Shown: piece after piece, positions 38,280 through 48,660 of the stretch
Position numbering within the stretch: position 1 is the first letter of the stretch
How the letters are laid out: each line of letters starts with the position of its first letter
Assembly: GCF_016097415.1 (NCBI RefSeq)
Contig: NZ_JAEHGE010000001.1
Location: 3,273,157 to 3,337,156, forward strand
DNA: 64,000 nt
DNA from: a sulfur-oxidizing endosymbiont of Gigantopelta aegis
Lineage (GTDB): Bacteria > Pseudomonadota > Gammaproteobacteria > GRL18
Reading direction: 5' to 3'
Notes under the pieces: generated by a model
The model's database searches: none
Told to the model about the DNA's origin: nothing
Seen by the model: the letters and a program-made list of their open reading frames with translations, nothing else
Translations under genes and position numbers: made by a program

Positions 38280-41200
38280 TTTCTGTCCCCTTATTATTTG
38301 TACGCTCATTTTTTATAACATTGTTTGGCTCATCTTTACCATCAAACAAATTATCCAGTTCCTTTAGTAGTTCGGCACTGATATCAGCACTGAAGATACC
38401 GGTATGAGTTTTTGGATCAGGCGTCATTCCTCTGAGATACAAATAGTGAATACCACCAAAATGTTGCTGTGGTTCATAGTCAGACAGACGCAGTTTTAAA
38501 TAACGGTGTAGGGCTAAGCTATACAATAAATATTGCAGATCATAATAATTATCACGGATATTTTTTTCTAAATTATCAGTTTGATAGGCACTCAAGTCAT
38601 TGCCCAAATGAGTGGACTTGTAATCAACGATATAATACTTTCCCTGCCAGTGATAAATTAAATCAATAAAACCATGCATCATACCTTGCAAGGCTTTATT
38701 GCCGGGTAATTGAATGGGATTTATTGTGAAAGCAGTCGTCATTTGTCGCTGCTGGCGATGATTGGCCAGTAAACGCCCTAATGCAAGTGGCTTGACTTGT
38801 TCCATGGGAAAATAAAATTCAGTTTCTCGTAAGGTATGACCCCAAGAGAGATCACTGAGTCTGGGTGAATTTTCATCTACGCCAAGCGGTGTTTCCAGGC
38901 AGGCATCTAACCAGTCCATGAGTTCATGTTGTTTATCCTCATCCAATACTTCATTAAAGCGAGCAATAGGACGCTCAAAACTGCGTTGCCAAAGAGGCTG
39001 AGAGAAGTCCGTATGTTCCAGTATATCGTGAAGTAGATTGCCCGCAGCAGCCCCCTTGGTTAAGGTAAAGCGTATAGTGTCCGACTTGTCTTTACTCGCT
39101 AATGGCTGGTCTATCTGTTCATCCTGATCTCTATCCGGTGTTGAAATACCACCATGACGTAGATTTCTTGTCAGCGCAGAAAATGAACTTAGCCACCAAT
39201 TACGTTCAATGCGTGAAGTAAATGATGCGGGGCTTAAGGCCATTGAGTTTTGTGTGCTTGCTTGTTTAACGACAGTAAAATCCGTACCACTGACTGCAAC
39301 ATAATGACTATCTGGCTTGCCTTCTGAGCGGCTGAGCATTTGTAAGCTTGAGGCTAAATCACTCTCATCCGATAATTGTAAAATCTGTCCCAATGCGGAC
39401 AAATGATAATCTTTAAAGACTGTGGCACACACATAACAACGATGCTCTGCTCGGGTGATTGCCACATACAATAAACGGATACTTTCGGCCCATTCTTCCT
39501 GACAATATTGTTCACTGATAACACTATTCTGTCCCATAAAATAACTCTGACGATTATTATGATTAGGGTCATGGTATTTGAATAACTCAATGTTTTTATT
39601 GCCAAATTTGATGGGATTTTTATAGCGTGTTGCAAAGGGAATAAATACCACCGGATACTCAAGTCCTTTGCAGCCATGTTGTGTAATTATTCGGATCAGA
39701 TTGGCATCACTTTCCAGACGTAATTCGGCTTCTGCATTAGCCCCCTGGGTATCAATTTGTTCACGTAACCAATTGAGCAATTGCTCCGGCTGACGATGTC
39801 GTTGACTGGCCTGTTGTAATAATTCCAGCAATTGAATCGCATTGGTTAAAGAGCGTTCATGATGCTGTGGATGCGGTTTGAAACCCTCATGTAATATTTC
39901 CAACGCCATCGCCATAAAGCCTCGTTTCAACCAAATGATGCGTAAATTAAAGACGCGATCGCGTTGGGCTTCCCATTGTTGTTCATCTTCTTGTAAAGCA
40001 ATTAGGGTGGCAATATCGCCTCCCAGCAAACGGGTGGATAAGGCTGCAATTAATAAGCGATCATTTTCTAAGGATAGAATCCCACTTAATACCCGTTCTA
40101 ATTCAAGTGCTTCATCAGAAGAAAAAACATTATCATGGGTACTTAAATAAACAGAGGGATAACCGGACAAACGCAAGGCATCTTGCATAAAAGCGGCTTC
40201 TTTTTTGTCTCTAACCAGAATAGCAATATCCTGTTCTTGCAAAGTCTGTTCACCGATACAAGTATTACTGTTTAGCAATTGATCAATTTCTTTACTACAC
40301 CAGTGGGCAATGACTTCGCAAAAATCCTGATTAACAAAATCTTTTTTACTATTACCCAGCTTATAATCTTCATTAAAGGGAAAGTGGATAAATTGTAAGG
40401 CAGCCTGTGACGCATCATCTAAAAACACATCGCTGCTCAAGGCTTTTTTGTCTGCCAACCCACCTGAATTAACCGGGCTGTATTGAATGCCAAACTTAAA
40501 GATATCTTTGGCGCTTGCATTTAAGGGCGCACCATAAAACAAGCGATTATAAGCATTAACCATCGCACTACTTGAGCGCCAATTGGTATTCATTTGCCAT
40601 TGTTGATCGGCATCATTTCTCGCTGCCAGATAGGTAAACACATCACCACCACGAAAAGCATAAATTGCCTGTTTTGGATCACCAATCATATACAGCGCAG
40701 CATTTTCCTGTTGATGGTAAACAGCTTTGAGAATATGATATTGCTGAGGATCGGTGTCCTGAAACTCATCAACCAGCGCAACGGGATATTGCGTTCGTAT
40801 TAACTCAGCCAAAACATTTTCGGGCTGGCTTTCAGTCGCTTCTAACGCATTTGTCTCCAAGGCATTTGTATCTAAAGCTATCGAGAGCTGATTAATCAGA
40901 TCATCATAGTTCATTAACCGACTACGCTGTTTTTCAGTAATGATTTTTTCACGAATAATGACAATGCCCTGACGCGCAATCTGATAGGCTTTGGCTTTTT
41001 GAATTTGTGTCTCAATTTTTCCTGCATCGTCTTTTAATTGTTTGACAGCCTGAAAACAAGCCAATAATTGTTGTTTGATCTCCGGTGGTTTTTTTCCATA
41101 GCGAGCACCATGAAACACATTGCTTGCAGATTTTGGCATCAAAGGTGATGTGTCATCCGCATAATCACTATTGAGCCAGTCAATGAGACTCTGCCATTCT

Positions 41201-41913
41201 TCTGCACGTATATCCTCTTTTGCATGACCCTCTATTAATTGTTGAAAAATAAATGTTTGACTGTCTTTTAACGCTTCTAATGCTTGTTTTTTTCTTGCTT
41301 GAAAGTCTTGCTTAAGCGCTTCGGGATCATTACCTTGCACAGCAGTGCTATTGGACAGTAAGTTATAAAAAACTTGACGAAAATCTTCAGGGGATGGCCA
41401 GTTATTGCTTAATAATTCATAGTCGTCTGTTTTCGCTAAAATACGATACCAGTCTCTCACCGCTTCTAATTCAATTTCAGCCGTGTCTGCTTCCATTTGT
41501 ATATTAAAATCCACCCCACTGCTAAAGGCATGTTGGGATAGTACCCGATTGCAAAAACTATGGATGGTAAAAATGGCCGCTTCATCTAAATTCAACAAGG
41601 CATTATTCAATGCTGGTGAAACATCAGCAATCGAAAATTTTGCCGTTAGTGCGCCATAAAAACTATCATGCTCAGGGAAATTGCCCCAGTTTTCTAATGC
41701 ATCCCGCAGTTCTTTGGCAATGCGTCCACGTAGCTCTTCAGTCGCAGCACGGGTAAAGGTCATGACGAGAATATTTTTTACATCTAATTGTCGCTCTAAT
41801 AACAAGCGTAAATAGATGCGAGTAATATTATAGGTTTTTCCCGTGCCAGCACTGGCTTCAATTAAATGACAGCCGGTTAAAGGTAGTATTTCTGGTTGTA
41901 GTAATTCACCCAT
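38272..41913 (-). CDS. recB: Exodeoxyribonuclease V beta subunit (RecB)
   Basis: RecB is the 3'-5' helicase and nuclease of RecBCD. Walker A is EASAGTGKTYNI, motif II LVDEFQDTDP, motif VI RLLYVAITRAEHRCYV, and the C-terminal nuclease has GFIDLIYHWQGKYYIVDYKS (D-x(n)-D-Y-K). The start ATG at 41913 (MGELLQPEIL) overlaps the recC stop by 8 bp. The intact frame over 1,213 codons contrasts with the broken accessory genes. Confidence 0.94.
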   Translation of the reverse strand: MGELLQPEILPLTGCHLIEASAGTGKTYNITRIYLRLLLERQLDVKNILVMTFTRAATEELRGRIAKELRDALENWGNFPEHDSFYGALTAKFSIADVSPALNNALLNLDEAAIFTIHSFCNRVLSQHAFSSGVDFNIQMEADTAEIELEAVRDWYRILAKTDDYELLSNNWPSPEDFRQVFYNLLSNSTAVQGNDPEALKQDFQARKKQALEALKDSQTFIFQQLIEGHAKEDIRAEEWQSLIDWLNSDYADDTSPLMPKSASNVFHGARYGKKPPEIKQQLLACFQAVKQLKDDAGKIETQIQKAKAYQIARQGIVIIREKIITEKQRSRLMNYDDLINQLSIALDTNALETNALEATESQPENVLAELIRTQYPVALVDEFQDTDPQQYHILKAVYHQQENAALYMIGDPKQAIYAFRGGDVFTYLAARNDADQQWQMNTNWRSSSAMVNAYNRLFYGAPLNASAKDIFKFGIQYSPVNSGGLADKKALSSDVFLDDASQAALQFIHFPFNEDYKLGNSKKDFVNQDFCEVIAHWCSKEIDQLLNSNTCIGEQTLQEQDIAILVRDKKEAAFMQDALRLSGYPSVYLSTHDNVFSSDEALELERVLSGILSLENDRLLIAALSTRLLGGDIATLIALQEDEQQWEAQRDRVFNLRIIWLKRGFMAMALEILHEGFKPHPQHHERSLTNAIQLLELLQQASQRHRQPEQLLNWLREQIDTQGANAEAELRLESDANLIRIITQHGCKGLEYPVVFIPFATRYKNPIKFGNKNIELFKYHDPNHNNRQSYFMGQNSVISEQYCQEEWAESIRLLYVAITRAEHRCYVCATVFKDYHLSALGQILQLSDESDLASSLQMLSRSEGKPDSHYVAVSGTDFTVVKQASTQNSMALSPASFTSRIERNWWLSSFSALTRNLRHGGISTPDRDQDEQIDQPLASKDKSDTIRFTLTKGAAAGNLLHDILEHTDFSQPLWQRSFERPIARFNEVLDEDKQHELMDWLDACLETPLGVDENSPRLSDLSWGHTLRETEFYFPMEQVKPLALGRLLANHRQQRQMTTAFTINPIQLPGNKALQGMMHGFIDLIYHWQGKYYIVDYKSTHLGNDLSAYQTDNLEKNIRDNYYDLQYLLYSLALHRYLKLRLSDYEPQQHFGGIHYLYLRGMTPDPKTHTGIFSADISAELLKELDNLFDGKDEPNNVIKNERTNNKGTENV

Positions 41914-44900
41914 GATCCGTTGTCTCCTGACGATTGGCATAGAGTGGTGCATACATTTCTTCTATGGCTGATTGCCAGTCCTGCTCCCAATTGGGCAGTT
42001 CCGCTTGATCACCCCAAAACCAATTAATGTAGGGGTCACTGCCCATTCCCTGAGTTTGAAATTGATCCTGCCAAAAAGCAGCAAAGGTAAAATTATTGAG
42101 CGGTGTATTGGTCGCCTTATTTTTGGCATTACGTTTAATGTAACAGTGCTTTCTACCCAGTTGTGCATCGAATAATAAAGCCTTGTTCATGCCTTGCTGC
42201 CAGCGTTTGATAAGAGTGCCTAACAATTCCTGAGCAGTGCTTGCATCAAGAGGGCTATAGCGCACAGTTAGGATGGCCATTTCATTATCTTTTAGCTCAC
42301 CGCGAAACAGGCCATGAGTTTCTGTTTCACCCAATTCAATTTGCGCAATCAGATGATGGATCCAGAGGCGGATATCATCCTTAGGCTTGGGATTAGCTAA
42401 GCGCCAATAGAACAAGTGTTCACCTAATAAAGGTAAATCTGCCTGGAGTTGAATGTTATTGATTGTTATTGTCACTGTTTTAACTTCTAGCTGACGCTTT
42501 GTGCTGGATTGAATTTTATCCTGCACATGACGAGAGAATTTAAGCCCCTGCTGTTGCCATTGTTCTAATTCCTGCTCTGTATTGGGTGTGTCGGGCAGTT
42601 GGCCGTCTAAACGATGACTCTGCATAACGCCTTCTATTGCATCTGCATTTAAAGACGTTGCCAAAGCAGTGCTGATGATTTCTTCTTGTATGGTATAACG
42701 CACTAAATTATTACTGACAAAGGGTTCACTGTCTTCTGGTATAACGGACGCTTGCTCATCAAAAAATAAGCCTAAGCGTTGCTGAGCAAATTGCTTGCAA
42801 GGATTGTCAAAAAATCGCACCAATTGTTCGGCATTTATTTGCGTGTCAGCAGTTGAATAGTCGTTCACTTCTATAAGATTATTTCTGAGTTCGCCCGGCT
42901 CACTGAGCTTTAACCATTGTTTGCTAAAACTCTGCCATTGACCTTGATAATTAGCAGTATTAAAGGCTTGTAAGGGGACGTTTAATTGACGTTCTGAGCT
43001 TTCCCAGCCATAGCCCTTGGTTAGATAATTGCTCAGTTCATTAAGTACCAAGGAGGGTTCTCGTTGATTATTGGTTTTTATATCATGTCCCTGATAACTC
43101 AAATACAATTTATCACGGCAGGAAATGATGGCTTCAAGGAATAAGTATCTATCATCACCACGTCTGGAACGATCACCTTTTCTCGGTGGTTCTACGGCCA
43201 TTAAATCAAAGCTCATTGCCTGTCGTTGTCGGGGAAATTCACCATCATTTAAACCGAGCACAGCAATAATTTTGAAGGGTACACTACGCATTGGCACCAT
43301 CGAACAAAATGTCACCTGTCCGGCCATAAATTGTCTTCCAGGCTCTGCCTGACTAAAGTGACTCGATAAAAAGTCACGAATTATGCTCAGGGGAATTCGC
43401 TGTTTATAATGGGCATGATTGGTATATTCACCTAGATCATCAATGGCCTGCGTAATGATCTGCTGGGCATTATTATCATCGCTTATATTGCTGAATAAAC
43501 TGTCTTTGATTTGCAATAAAAACTGTTGCCAGTCTTTTGCACTACGAGCCGTTTGCAATTCTCTAGCGCAATATTGCAGTTGTTCCAATAACTCAAAATA
43601 GCGACCTAATAATAGCGCTTCATCACCTTCTACATCAGGCAATAATAATTTATCCTGATAAATCAGCGCTTGATCAGCGTGCGCAAAACCGAGCAATAAG
43701 CGTTCAAGGCCGTACTTCCAAGTGAATTTATCATTAGAGTCTTTATTTTCAAGTACCTGTTGTTTATGACTTGCATCCAGTCCCCAATGAATAGCAGCAC
43801 TTTTGAGCCACCGCTCTAATAAGTTTAAGTCCGCTTCAGTGAGAGAAAATTTATCTTGTAGTGCTGGCAAGCGCAAATAAGCCAGCAGTTGACTCACTTG
43901 AAAACGACTATCGGGCAAATCCAATAAGTCAGAAAAGGCTTGTACCAGAGGCTCTGAATCCTTGAGTGTTCTGTCGGCAATAGAACAAGGTAAGGGTGGC
44001 ACTTGTTCACTCCAATCGTTCCAAGCATGCGCAAAAACAGCATCAACATAGGGCGCATAATTTTCAACATTGGGACACATGACAAGAATATCTTTTGGGG
44101 TCAACTCTTTATCGTTATTAATCTGATGCAATAACCAGTCATGCAATGCCTGAATTTCTCGCAAGGCACTATGCGCTGAGGCAATACAAATACTGTCATC
44201 GTTTTTAAACGACAATGCAGTTGATGCCGACATTTCGGTATTTCGAGCATCATTGAGATTTAAAATATCGGTCTGAATACTTTGCAACAAAGTCAGTTGC
44301 TCGCCAGTTTCCAGAGCAAGGTCTTCAGGTGATTCATAAATTGGAATTTCTAAACTGGTATGATCTTGTAATAGATACAAAAAATCTTTACCCTGAGAAC
44401 CCAGATTGGCCAATATGGGATTGGTACTTATCGTGTCTTGCTCGTCTAAAGCCGGTGAACGCTCATGAGACAATTGTGCATAGTCACTGCTTTTGAGCCA
44501 ACGGTAAAAATGTTCTTTTGCCTGCGCCTTATCTGTTTTTAAATCGCCCCAGTATTCGACACAAGGGTTAAGATGGAAAAAATGCACTTGAGTGTGCTCA
44601 CCCAGTTCACTTAGAAATTCCAGCCAAATTTGTGGTAGGGTATTGATGCCAAAGAGGCTGATACGTTCCGGTAAATGACAGGCTTGACTCTTATTTTTAA
44701 GGCTTGTGATTGCTTGCCTTAGCAACTGCACCGGATGCTGTGGATCTTGAGCGATTAATAATTGCCATAGAAATGCTTGCCAGCCGCCCTGCCCCAAATC
44801 ACCTTTTTGCCAGGCCATTAACCAGTCCGGGCGAAAAATTTGATATTGCTCAAAGAGATCGGCCAATTGACAAGCCAATTGGTAACGCTTGTCTTGACTA

Positions 44901-45310
44901 GCCTCCGACTGACCGCCATGAGTATTTTTATTAGGCGCATTATTTTTAGCCATCCAGTATTGGCTTGCTTCCTGACAGAGAGGATTATTCACCATCGCTT
45001 CACTGGCTAATAAATCGTGAATACGCCAGCTTAATACCTCACGGGTATAGCTTGATTGCTCAGGCACTTGATCTTTACCTAAAATAGCTCTGATTTGATT
45101 CCAGAAAAAGGCCATGGGCAGACTAAAACTCAGGTTCATACTGATGCCCCGGGTTTCAGCCAGTTTCAGGTTCAGCCAGTGCTGCATACCCTGGCTTTGT
45201 ACCAGTATAATTTCTTCACTGAGAATGTTGTGATTGGAGCCAGTTTGCATGACTCTATCAAGCAGAAAGACCAGATTTTCAAGGCGGTTGGCAGGATAGA
45301 TATTAATCAA
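41906..45310 (-). CDS. recC: Exodeoxyribonuclease V gamma subunit (RecC)
   Basis: RecC recognises Chi and holds the complex together. The 1,134-residue length, the N-terminal YPANRLENLVFLLDRV, QSQGMQHWLNLKLAE, and RSVPFKIIAVLGLNDGEFPR are RecC signatures. It is first in a recC-recB-recD operon with overlapping junctions. The reading frame is intact. Chi specificity cannot be read from sequence here. Confidence 0.93.
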   Translation of the reverse strand: MINIYPANRLENLVFLLDRVMQTGSNHNILSEEIILVQSQGMQHWLNLKLAETRGISMNLSFSLPMAFFWNQIRAILGKDQVPEQSSYTREVLSWRIHDLLASEAMVNNPLCQEASQYWMAKNNAPNKNTHGGQSEASQDKRYQLACQLADLFEQYQIFRPDWLMAWQKGDLGQGGWQAFLWQLLIAQDPQHPVQLLRQAITSLKNKSQACHLPERISLFGINTLPQIWLEFLSELGEHTQVHFFHLNPCVEYWGDLKTDKAQAKEHFYRWLKSSDYAQLSHERSPALDEQDTISTNPILANLGSQGKDFLYLLQDHTSLEIPIYESPEDLALETGEQLTLLQSIQTDILNLNDARNTEMSASTALSFKNDDSICIASAHSALREIQALHDWLLHQINNDKELTPKDILVMCPNVENYAPYVDAVFAHAWNDWSEQVPPLPCSIADRTLKDSEPLVQAFSDLLDLPDSRFQVSQLLAYLRLPALQDKFSLTEADLNLLERWLKSAAIHWGLDASHKQQVLENKDSNDKFTWKYGLERLLLGFAHADQALIYQDKLLLPDVEGDEALLLGRYFELLEQLQYCARELQTARSAKDWQQFLLQIKDSLFSNISDDNNAQQIITQAIDDLGEYTNHAHYKQRIPLSIIRDFLSSHFSQAEPGRQFMAGQVTFCSMVPMRSVPFKIIAVLGLNDGEFPRQRQAMSFDLMAVEPPRKGDRSRRGDDRYLFLEAIISCRDKLYLSYQGHDIKTNNQREPSLVLNELSNYLTKGYGWESSERQLNVPLQAFNTANYQGQWQSFSKQWLKLSEPGELRNNLIEVNDYSTADTQINAEQLVRFFDNPCKQFAQQRLGLFFDEQASVIPEDSEPFVSNNLVRYTIQEEIISTALATSLNADAIEGVMQSHRLDGQLPDTPNTEQELEQWQQQGLKFSRHVQDKIQSSTKRQLEVKTVTITINNIQLQADLPLLGEHLFYWRLANPKPKDDIRLWIHHLIAQIELGETETHGLFRGELKDNEMAILTVRYSPLDASTAQELLGTLIKRWQQGMNKALLFDAQLGRKHCYIKRNAKNKATNTPLNNFTFAAFWQDQFQTQGMGSDPYINWFWGDQAELPNWEQDWQSAIEEMYAPLYANRQETTDHG

Positions 45311-45400
45311 GTTTACTTATTTCCTGTGCGATTTATTTTATGATGTTTACATTTAGCGGGATTGAATTGACTTAAAATATAGCATAGTTTGTAATAGGAC

Positions 45401-45426
45401 TATACTCCTGATACTTGGAAATTCAG
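45401..45426. repeat. Single copy of the 26-bp motif found at 2326-2466
   Basis: TATACTCCTGATACTTGGAA followed by ATTCAG matches both ends of the inverted-repeat element ahead of the hybrid kinase. It lies 24 bp before the HD-GYP remnant. No inverted partner is visible here. Confidence 0.5.
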
Positions 45427-45449
45427 TAATTATTAGATAGGACATCATA

Positions 45450-46260
45450 ATGCTCCAACCCGTTTCCATTCGCATTAATATTCTCAGTAATTTTTTGATT
45501 GTTATTGTGCTTATCTCGACAGCACTTTTAGCCTTGCAATACTATTTCAGTCAGCAATTAGCCCTTTCTGCAGCACATAATTATTTTATTCAAACTACCA
45601 AAGTGATTGCCCAACATATCCAATCCCGTGACAGACTCACAAAAAACATGCTCAATTACACCGAGTTGTATCCAAATTTGACCCTAGCGCCAGGTAAAGC
45701 AGAATAAACAGGCGATTAGAACCGATCCCTATCTTTTTTCTAATCTAAAACAACAAGGCATTACTTTTGCTAAAGTCATTCATCAATCAACTGCCGTTTT
45801 AGGCATTGATTTTACTCTAAGCCGACTGAATGAATTCTTACAACATGAAAAAATTGATCCCATTAGATGTACCGGAGTTTCTTTATGATTATGGTGAAAT
45901 CTATAATTTCTGTGTCGAGAAAGGCGCATTAACAGAAGAGGAACGATTCAAAATCAGTGAGCATGTCATTATGAGCATCAAAATGCTGGAAAATCCTTAA
46001 GATTCGGTGCATAAGGCGGTCGCAGTAGGTTCAACTGATTTTTTTAGGTTGAAGCACTAACCGCCAGTGATCGTCCCTATAAAAAGGGCAAAACAATTTC
46101 TGAAGCGATTCAAATTATGAGTTTCATGAAGCAGGATCAGCATATTGACGGGGAGATATTTGAATTGTTTTTACGTTCGAAAACTTATTTACACTATGCA
46201 AAAAAACACCTCAAGGCTGAGCAAATCGATGAGGTCGATATTGAGTCATATATTCTTTAA
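45450..46260 (+). pseudogene. HD-GYP cyclic-di-GMP phosphodiesterase, eroded by deletions
   Basis: The N terminus has a membrane helix (ILSNFLIVIVLISTALLAL) and a periplasmic sensor fragment. A second sensor piece (TDPYLFSNLKQQGITFAKVI) follows, then a middle HD-GYP piece (IPLDVPEFLYDYGEIYNFCV to SEHVIMSIKMLENP), then the C-terminal piece (ALTASDRPYKKGKTISEAIQ to AEQIDEVDIESYIL). The catalytic HD-GYP segment between the last two is gone, replaced by part of the palindromic repeat. Its stop overlaps the convergent gene by 4 bp. Confidence 0.85.
45978..46050. repeat. Right-half fragment of the 180-bp palindromic repeat inside the HD-GYP remnant
   Basis: The sequence from CTGGAAAATCCTTAAGATTC to GATTTTTTTAGGTT equals the right end of the copies at 1595 and 4693. 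Its left boundary is at TCAAAATGCTGGAAAA, which is similar to both the gene and the repeat, so the junction may be a short-homology recombination. Downstream the gene resumes at GAAGCACTAACCGCC. Confidence 0.85.
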
Positions 46261-46844
46261 AGCGGCATCTCTGGCTTTTTTTCTTTTAGGGCATGCCAGA
46301 TACTTTTCACATCAACATGCCGGCCTTTATGGCAAATGAGGGTAATTAGAATCTGTTCTAGTGCGGCATAAAGAGAAAATATAATGGCAACTTTTAATGG
46401 CCAATCAAGCAGACCGGTAAATAGCAATACATAGGCTATCACACTAATTGCCACCGCAACTTTAACACTTAGGGTATGGTAGCTAGTCCAGGTCTTAAAT
46501 TTTATAAGGCCTATAATAACAGGCAAAGTGAAGCAAGCAATCATGATGATGACATAAACCAATTCACGCATCACAATATCAGGCCAAAGTAGCCAAGCAC
46601 TAATTGCCATCGTAATATAAACAAAAAAATCACCCCAACTATCTAACTGAGCACCCAGTTCAGAGACCAGATTCATTCGCCGAGCCAGATAACCATCTAA
46701 CACATCCGTTAATTCAGTGAAGATCAATAACAAAATAAAACTGATAGGCAGTCCATTAATTGCCAGATACAACAGGATTGGAGCCATTAATATGCGAATG
46801 GAGCTAACGATATTGGGTAAATGTCGAGAGATTGAATTTAACAT
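46257..46844 (-). CDS. CDP-alcohol phosphatidyltransferase family protein
   Basis: This integral membrane enzyme has the signature DG-x2-AR-x8-G-x3-D-x3-D, seen as DGYLARR, then ELGAQLDSWGD (about residues 50-72). Five or six hydrophobic helices fill the 195 residues. It would transfer a phosphatidyl group from CDP-diacylglycerol to an alcohol. The acceptor is not predictable; PgsA/PgsB-like enzymes are possible. It is convergent with the HD-GYP remnant. Confidence 0.82.
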   Translation of the reverse strand: MLNSISRHLPNIVSSIRILMAPILLYLAINGLPISFILLLIFTELTDVLDGYLARRMNLVSELGAQLDSWGDFFVYITMAISAWLLWPDIVMRELVYVIIMIACFTLPVIIGLIKFKTWTSYHTLSVKVAVAISVIAYVLLFTGLLDWPLKVAIIFSLYAALEQILITLICHKGRHVDVKSIWHALKEKKPEMPL

Positions 46845-47065
46845 AACTTGAATTTAACGTAGATTGAAATCACTGACTGTATCAAACAGATTTATTATTA
46901 TTATATTTTTTAGTATAACCTATTTTTCAAAATGATATACAATTTGCATTCTGGGCTTAAAAAATATTATAAAATTAATCAGCTTAATTCTTGACCAATT
47001 CACTCTGATAAACTAGATTTAAATGGCAGTTTCATATTTTTTTCTTAAATCTAGGAGAAATTCTC

Positions 47066-47293
47066 ATGATGCAACACAGACTCAGTACCATTGATCCCAT
47101 TTCCATGAATGAAGTTAACAACTTAGAAGGCAAGCCCTACCTCGTTGTCGGCACACACTACAATGATCTCACCATTTATTTTGAAAATAAAACCAACCGG
47201 CAAATGTATGAAGACATCCCTGTGGAATGCCCTGCTAATGACTTCAGCATGGATATAGGCAATAATATTGATGAAGGTATCGATGAAGGCTAA
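47066..47293 (+). CDS. Small acidic hypothetical protein
   Basis: I do not recognise it. The 75-residue product is acidic at the C terminus (DIGNNIDEGIDEG), with a central beta-like segment (KPYLVVGTHYNDLTIYFENK). AGGAG precedes the ATG ATG start, and the codon use resembles the neighbours, so it is probably real. It stops 1 bp before a palindromic element. Confidence 0.5.
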   Translation: MMQHRLSTIDPISMNEVNNLEGKPYLVVGTHYNDLTIYFENKTNRQMYEDIPVECPANDFSMDIGNNIDEGIDEG

Positions 47294-47294
47294 T

Positions 47295-47469
47295 TAGCGC
47301 CCATCCGTTTATTCTAGAATTATTTGATAATTTTGACCGTAGGGTGGGCACGCTTTTTGTGCCCACGCTGAAAGTGTACATAATAAGCGCTTGAGTCAGC
47401 GTGGGCAGATAAAGCTATGCCCACCCTACGGTTCTTTATATAAAAAAACCTATTGACGGATGGACACTA
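47295..47469. repeat. 175-bp nested palindromic element A, with 95-bp core
   Basis: The ends TAGCGCCCATCCGT and ACGGATGGACACTA are inverted. The core 47337-47431 (CCGTAGGGTGGGC...CCCACCCTACGG) has nested inverted repeats. The arms are ATTCTAGAATTATTTGATAA (left) and TTCTTTATATAAAAAAACCT (right). In element B (52026-52199) the arms are swapped and inverted, but the core has the same orientation. It fills the gap between the small acidic gene and phhB. Confidence 0.9.
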
Positions 47470-47475
47470 ATTAAG

Positions 47476-47781
47476 ATGCCCAGCACACCAAAAGCTTCTG
47501 ACAATGAAATTGAAATATTCTTGGCTGATAACCCTGGCTGGTCTTTAAATGCTGGCAAGCTCCAGCAAACGTATATTTTTAAAAATTTTGTCATGGCCTT
47601 TGGCTTTATGACTCAAGTAGCTCTCGTTGCAGAACGCTCTAATCATCACCCAGAATGGTCAAACATTTACAAAACAGTGACCATTGACTTAACGACTCAT
47701 GAAGCTGGTGGAATAAGTCACAAAGACTTCGCTTTGGCAAAAGCCATGGATAGGATGAGTCACCAGTTAATAAATGAGTAG
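47476..47781 (+). CDS. phhB: Pterin-4a-carbinolamine dehydratase
   Basis: This 101-residue enzyme recycles the carbinolamine formed by aromatic amino-acid hydroxylases. The active-site motif is SNHHPEWSNIY, with the catalytic His pair, and DLTTHEAGGISHKD completes the pocket. No phenylalanine hydroxylase gene is in the window, so here it may act on molybdopterin or folate metabolism as in other bacteria. It begins 7 bp after element A. Confidence 0.9.
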   Translation: MPSTPKASDNEIEIFLADNPGWSLNAGKLQQTYIFKNFVMAFGFMTQVALVAERSNHHPEWSNIYKTVTIDLTTHEAGGISHKDFALAKAMDRMSHQLINE

Positions 47782-47783
47782 CT

Positions 47784-48443
47784 TTAAGCTTCAACCACTG
47801 GATAACAAGCCTCACCCCAAAAAGCATTATGATTATCCATCATAATTTCAATGATCATGGGAATTAACTTTTTCAGAAAATTAACTGCATCACGCATTTG
47901 TTCACGGTTAACCGCACTATTCCAAGTTGCACCACCATGTAATAGCTGATTTCTCAAGGTATAAAGCCGAGAAAAGACCACCGCCAGCACTTTACCCGTA
48001 TTTTTATTCCCCAAGGCTTTATTCGCACAATGTTTAGCATCATGAAATTTTGTCTGCCATTCATTTTCAGTCAGTTTTTTATTTTGAAAATCCCAAAAAG
48101 GCTGAAAGACAAACTTATTGTCCAATAACACACGTATACTACCAGCAAACTCAGACCAAATTAGACCATCAATCTTTTGCTGTGAATCCATCTCACATAA
48201 ACGATTCATAAAATTCTGAAACGTATCTTGTTCTGTAAAACGTCGATGATCATCAATCTCATTAGCATAAGCTGCATTATAAGCAATCCATAAAAAGATA
48301 AATTCTGCATCCAGATCATCCTCACACTGCTCTGCTCGATTAAGCCAACTCAAAGCACGATGAACACGTAAACCCAAATTACGCGGATAATGCTCACGTT
48401 CATCACGTTGTCTGTCTTTCAATATTTGATAAGATAAGGTCAT
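47784..48443 (-). CDS. HEPN-like domain protein
   Basis: The 219-residue all-helical protein contains RNQLLHGGATWNS (about residue 170), which fits the R-x4-6-H motif of HEPN nucleases. An earlier conserved stretch (EFIFLWIAYNAAY) is typical of HEPN/AbiF-like proteins. Such domains are RNA nucleases in toxin and abortive-infection systems. It sits at the edge of an accessory zone with broken HNH, methylase and Fic genes. No partner nucleotidyltransferase is adjacent. Confidence 0.6.
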   Translation of the reverse strand: MTLSYQILKDRQRDEREHYPRNLGLRVHRALSWLNRAEQCEDDLDAEFIFLWIAYNAAYANEIDDHRRFTEQDTFQNFMNRLCEMDSQQKIDGLIWSEFAGSIRVLLDNKFVFQPFWDFQNKKLTENEWQTKFHDAKHCANKALGNKNTGKVLAVVFSRLYTLRNQLLHGGATWNSAVNREQMRDAVNFLKKLIPMIIEIMMDNHNAFWGEACYPVVEA

Positions 48444-48660
48444 TTGCTGATTCCATTGATAGTATTAGTTCACTATAAGCCAAAAATTCATTATCTGCTT
48501 GACTATATTCGCCAATTATTTATCTTTTCAGGACAAGTTTGGTTGTCGCCCAATAATATTAGATGTACTTTTATAAAAATCACACTAATCTGTCAATATC
48601 TCTCGGAAAAATCTTATAAATTACTTGATTACCCACAAAGCTCCGCCATATTTCGATAAC

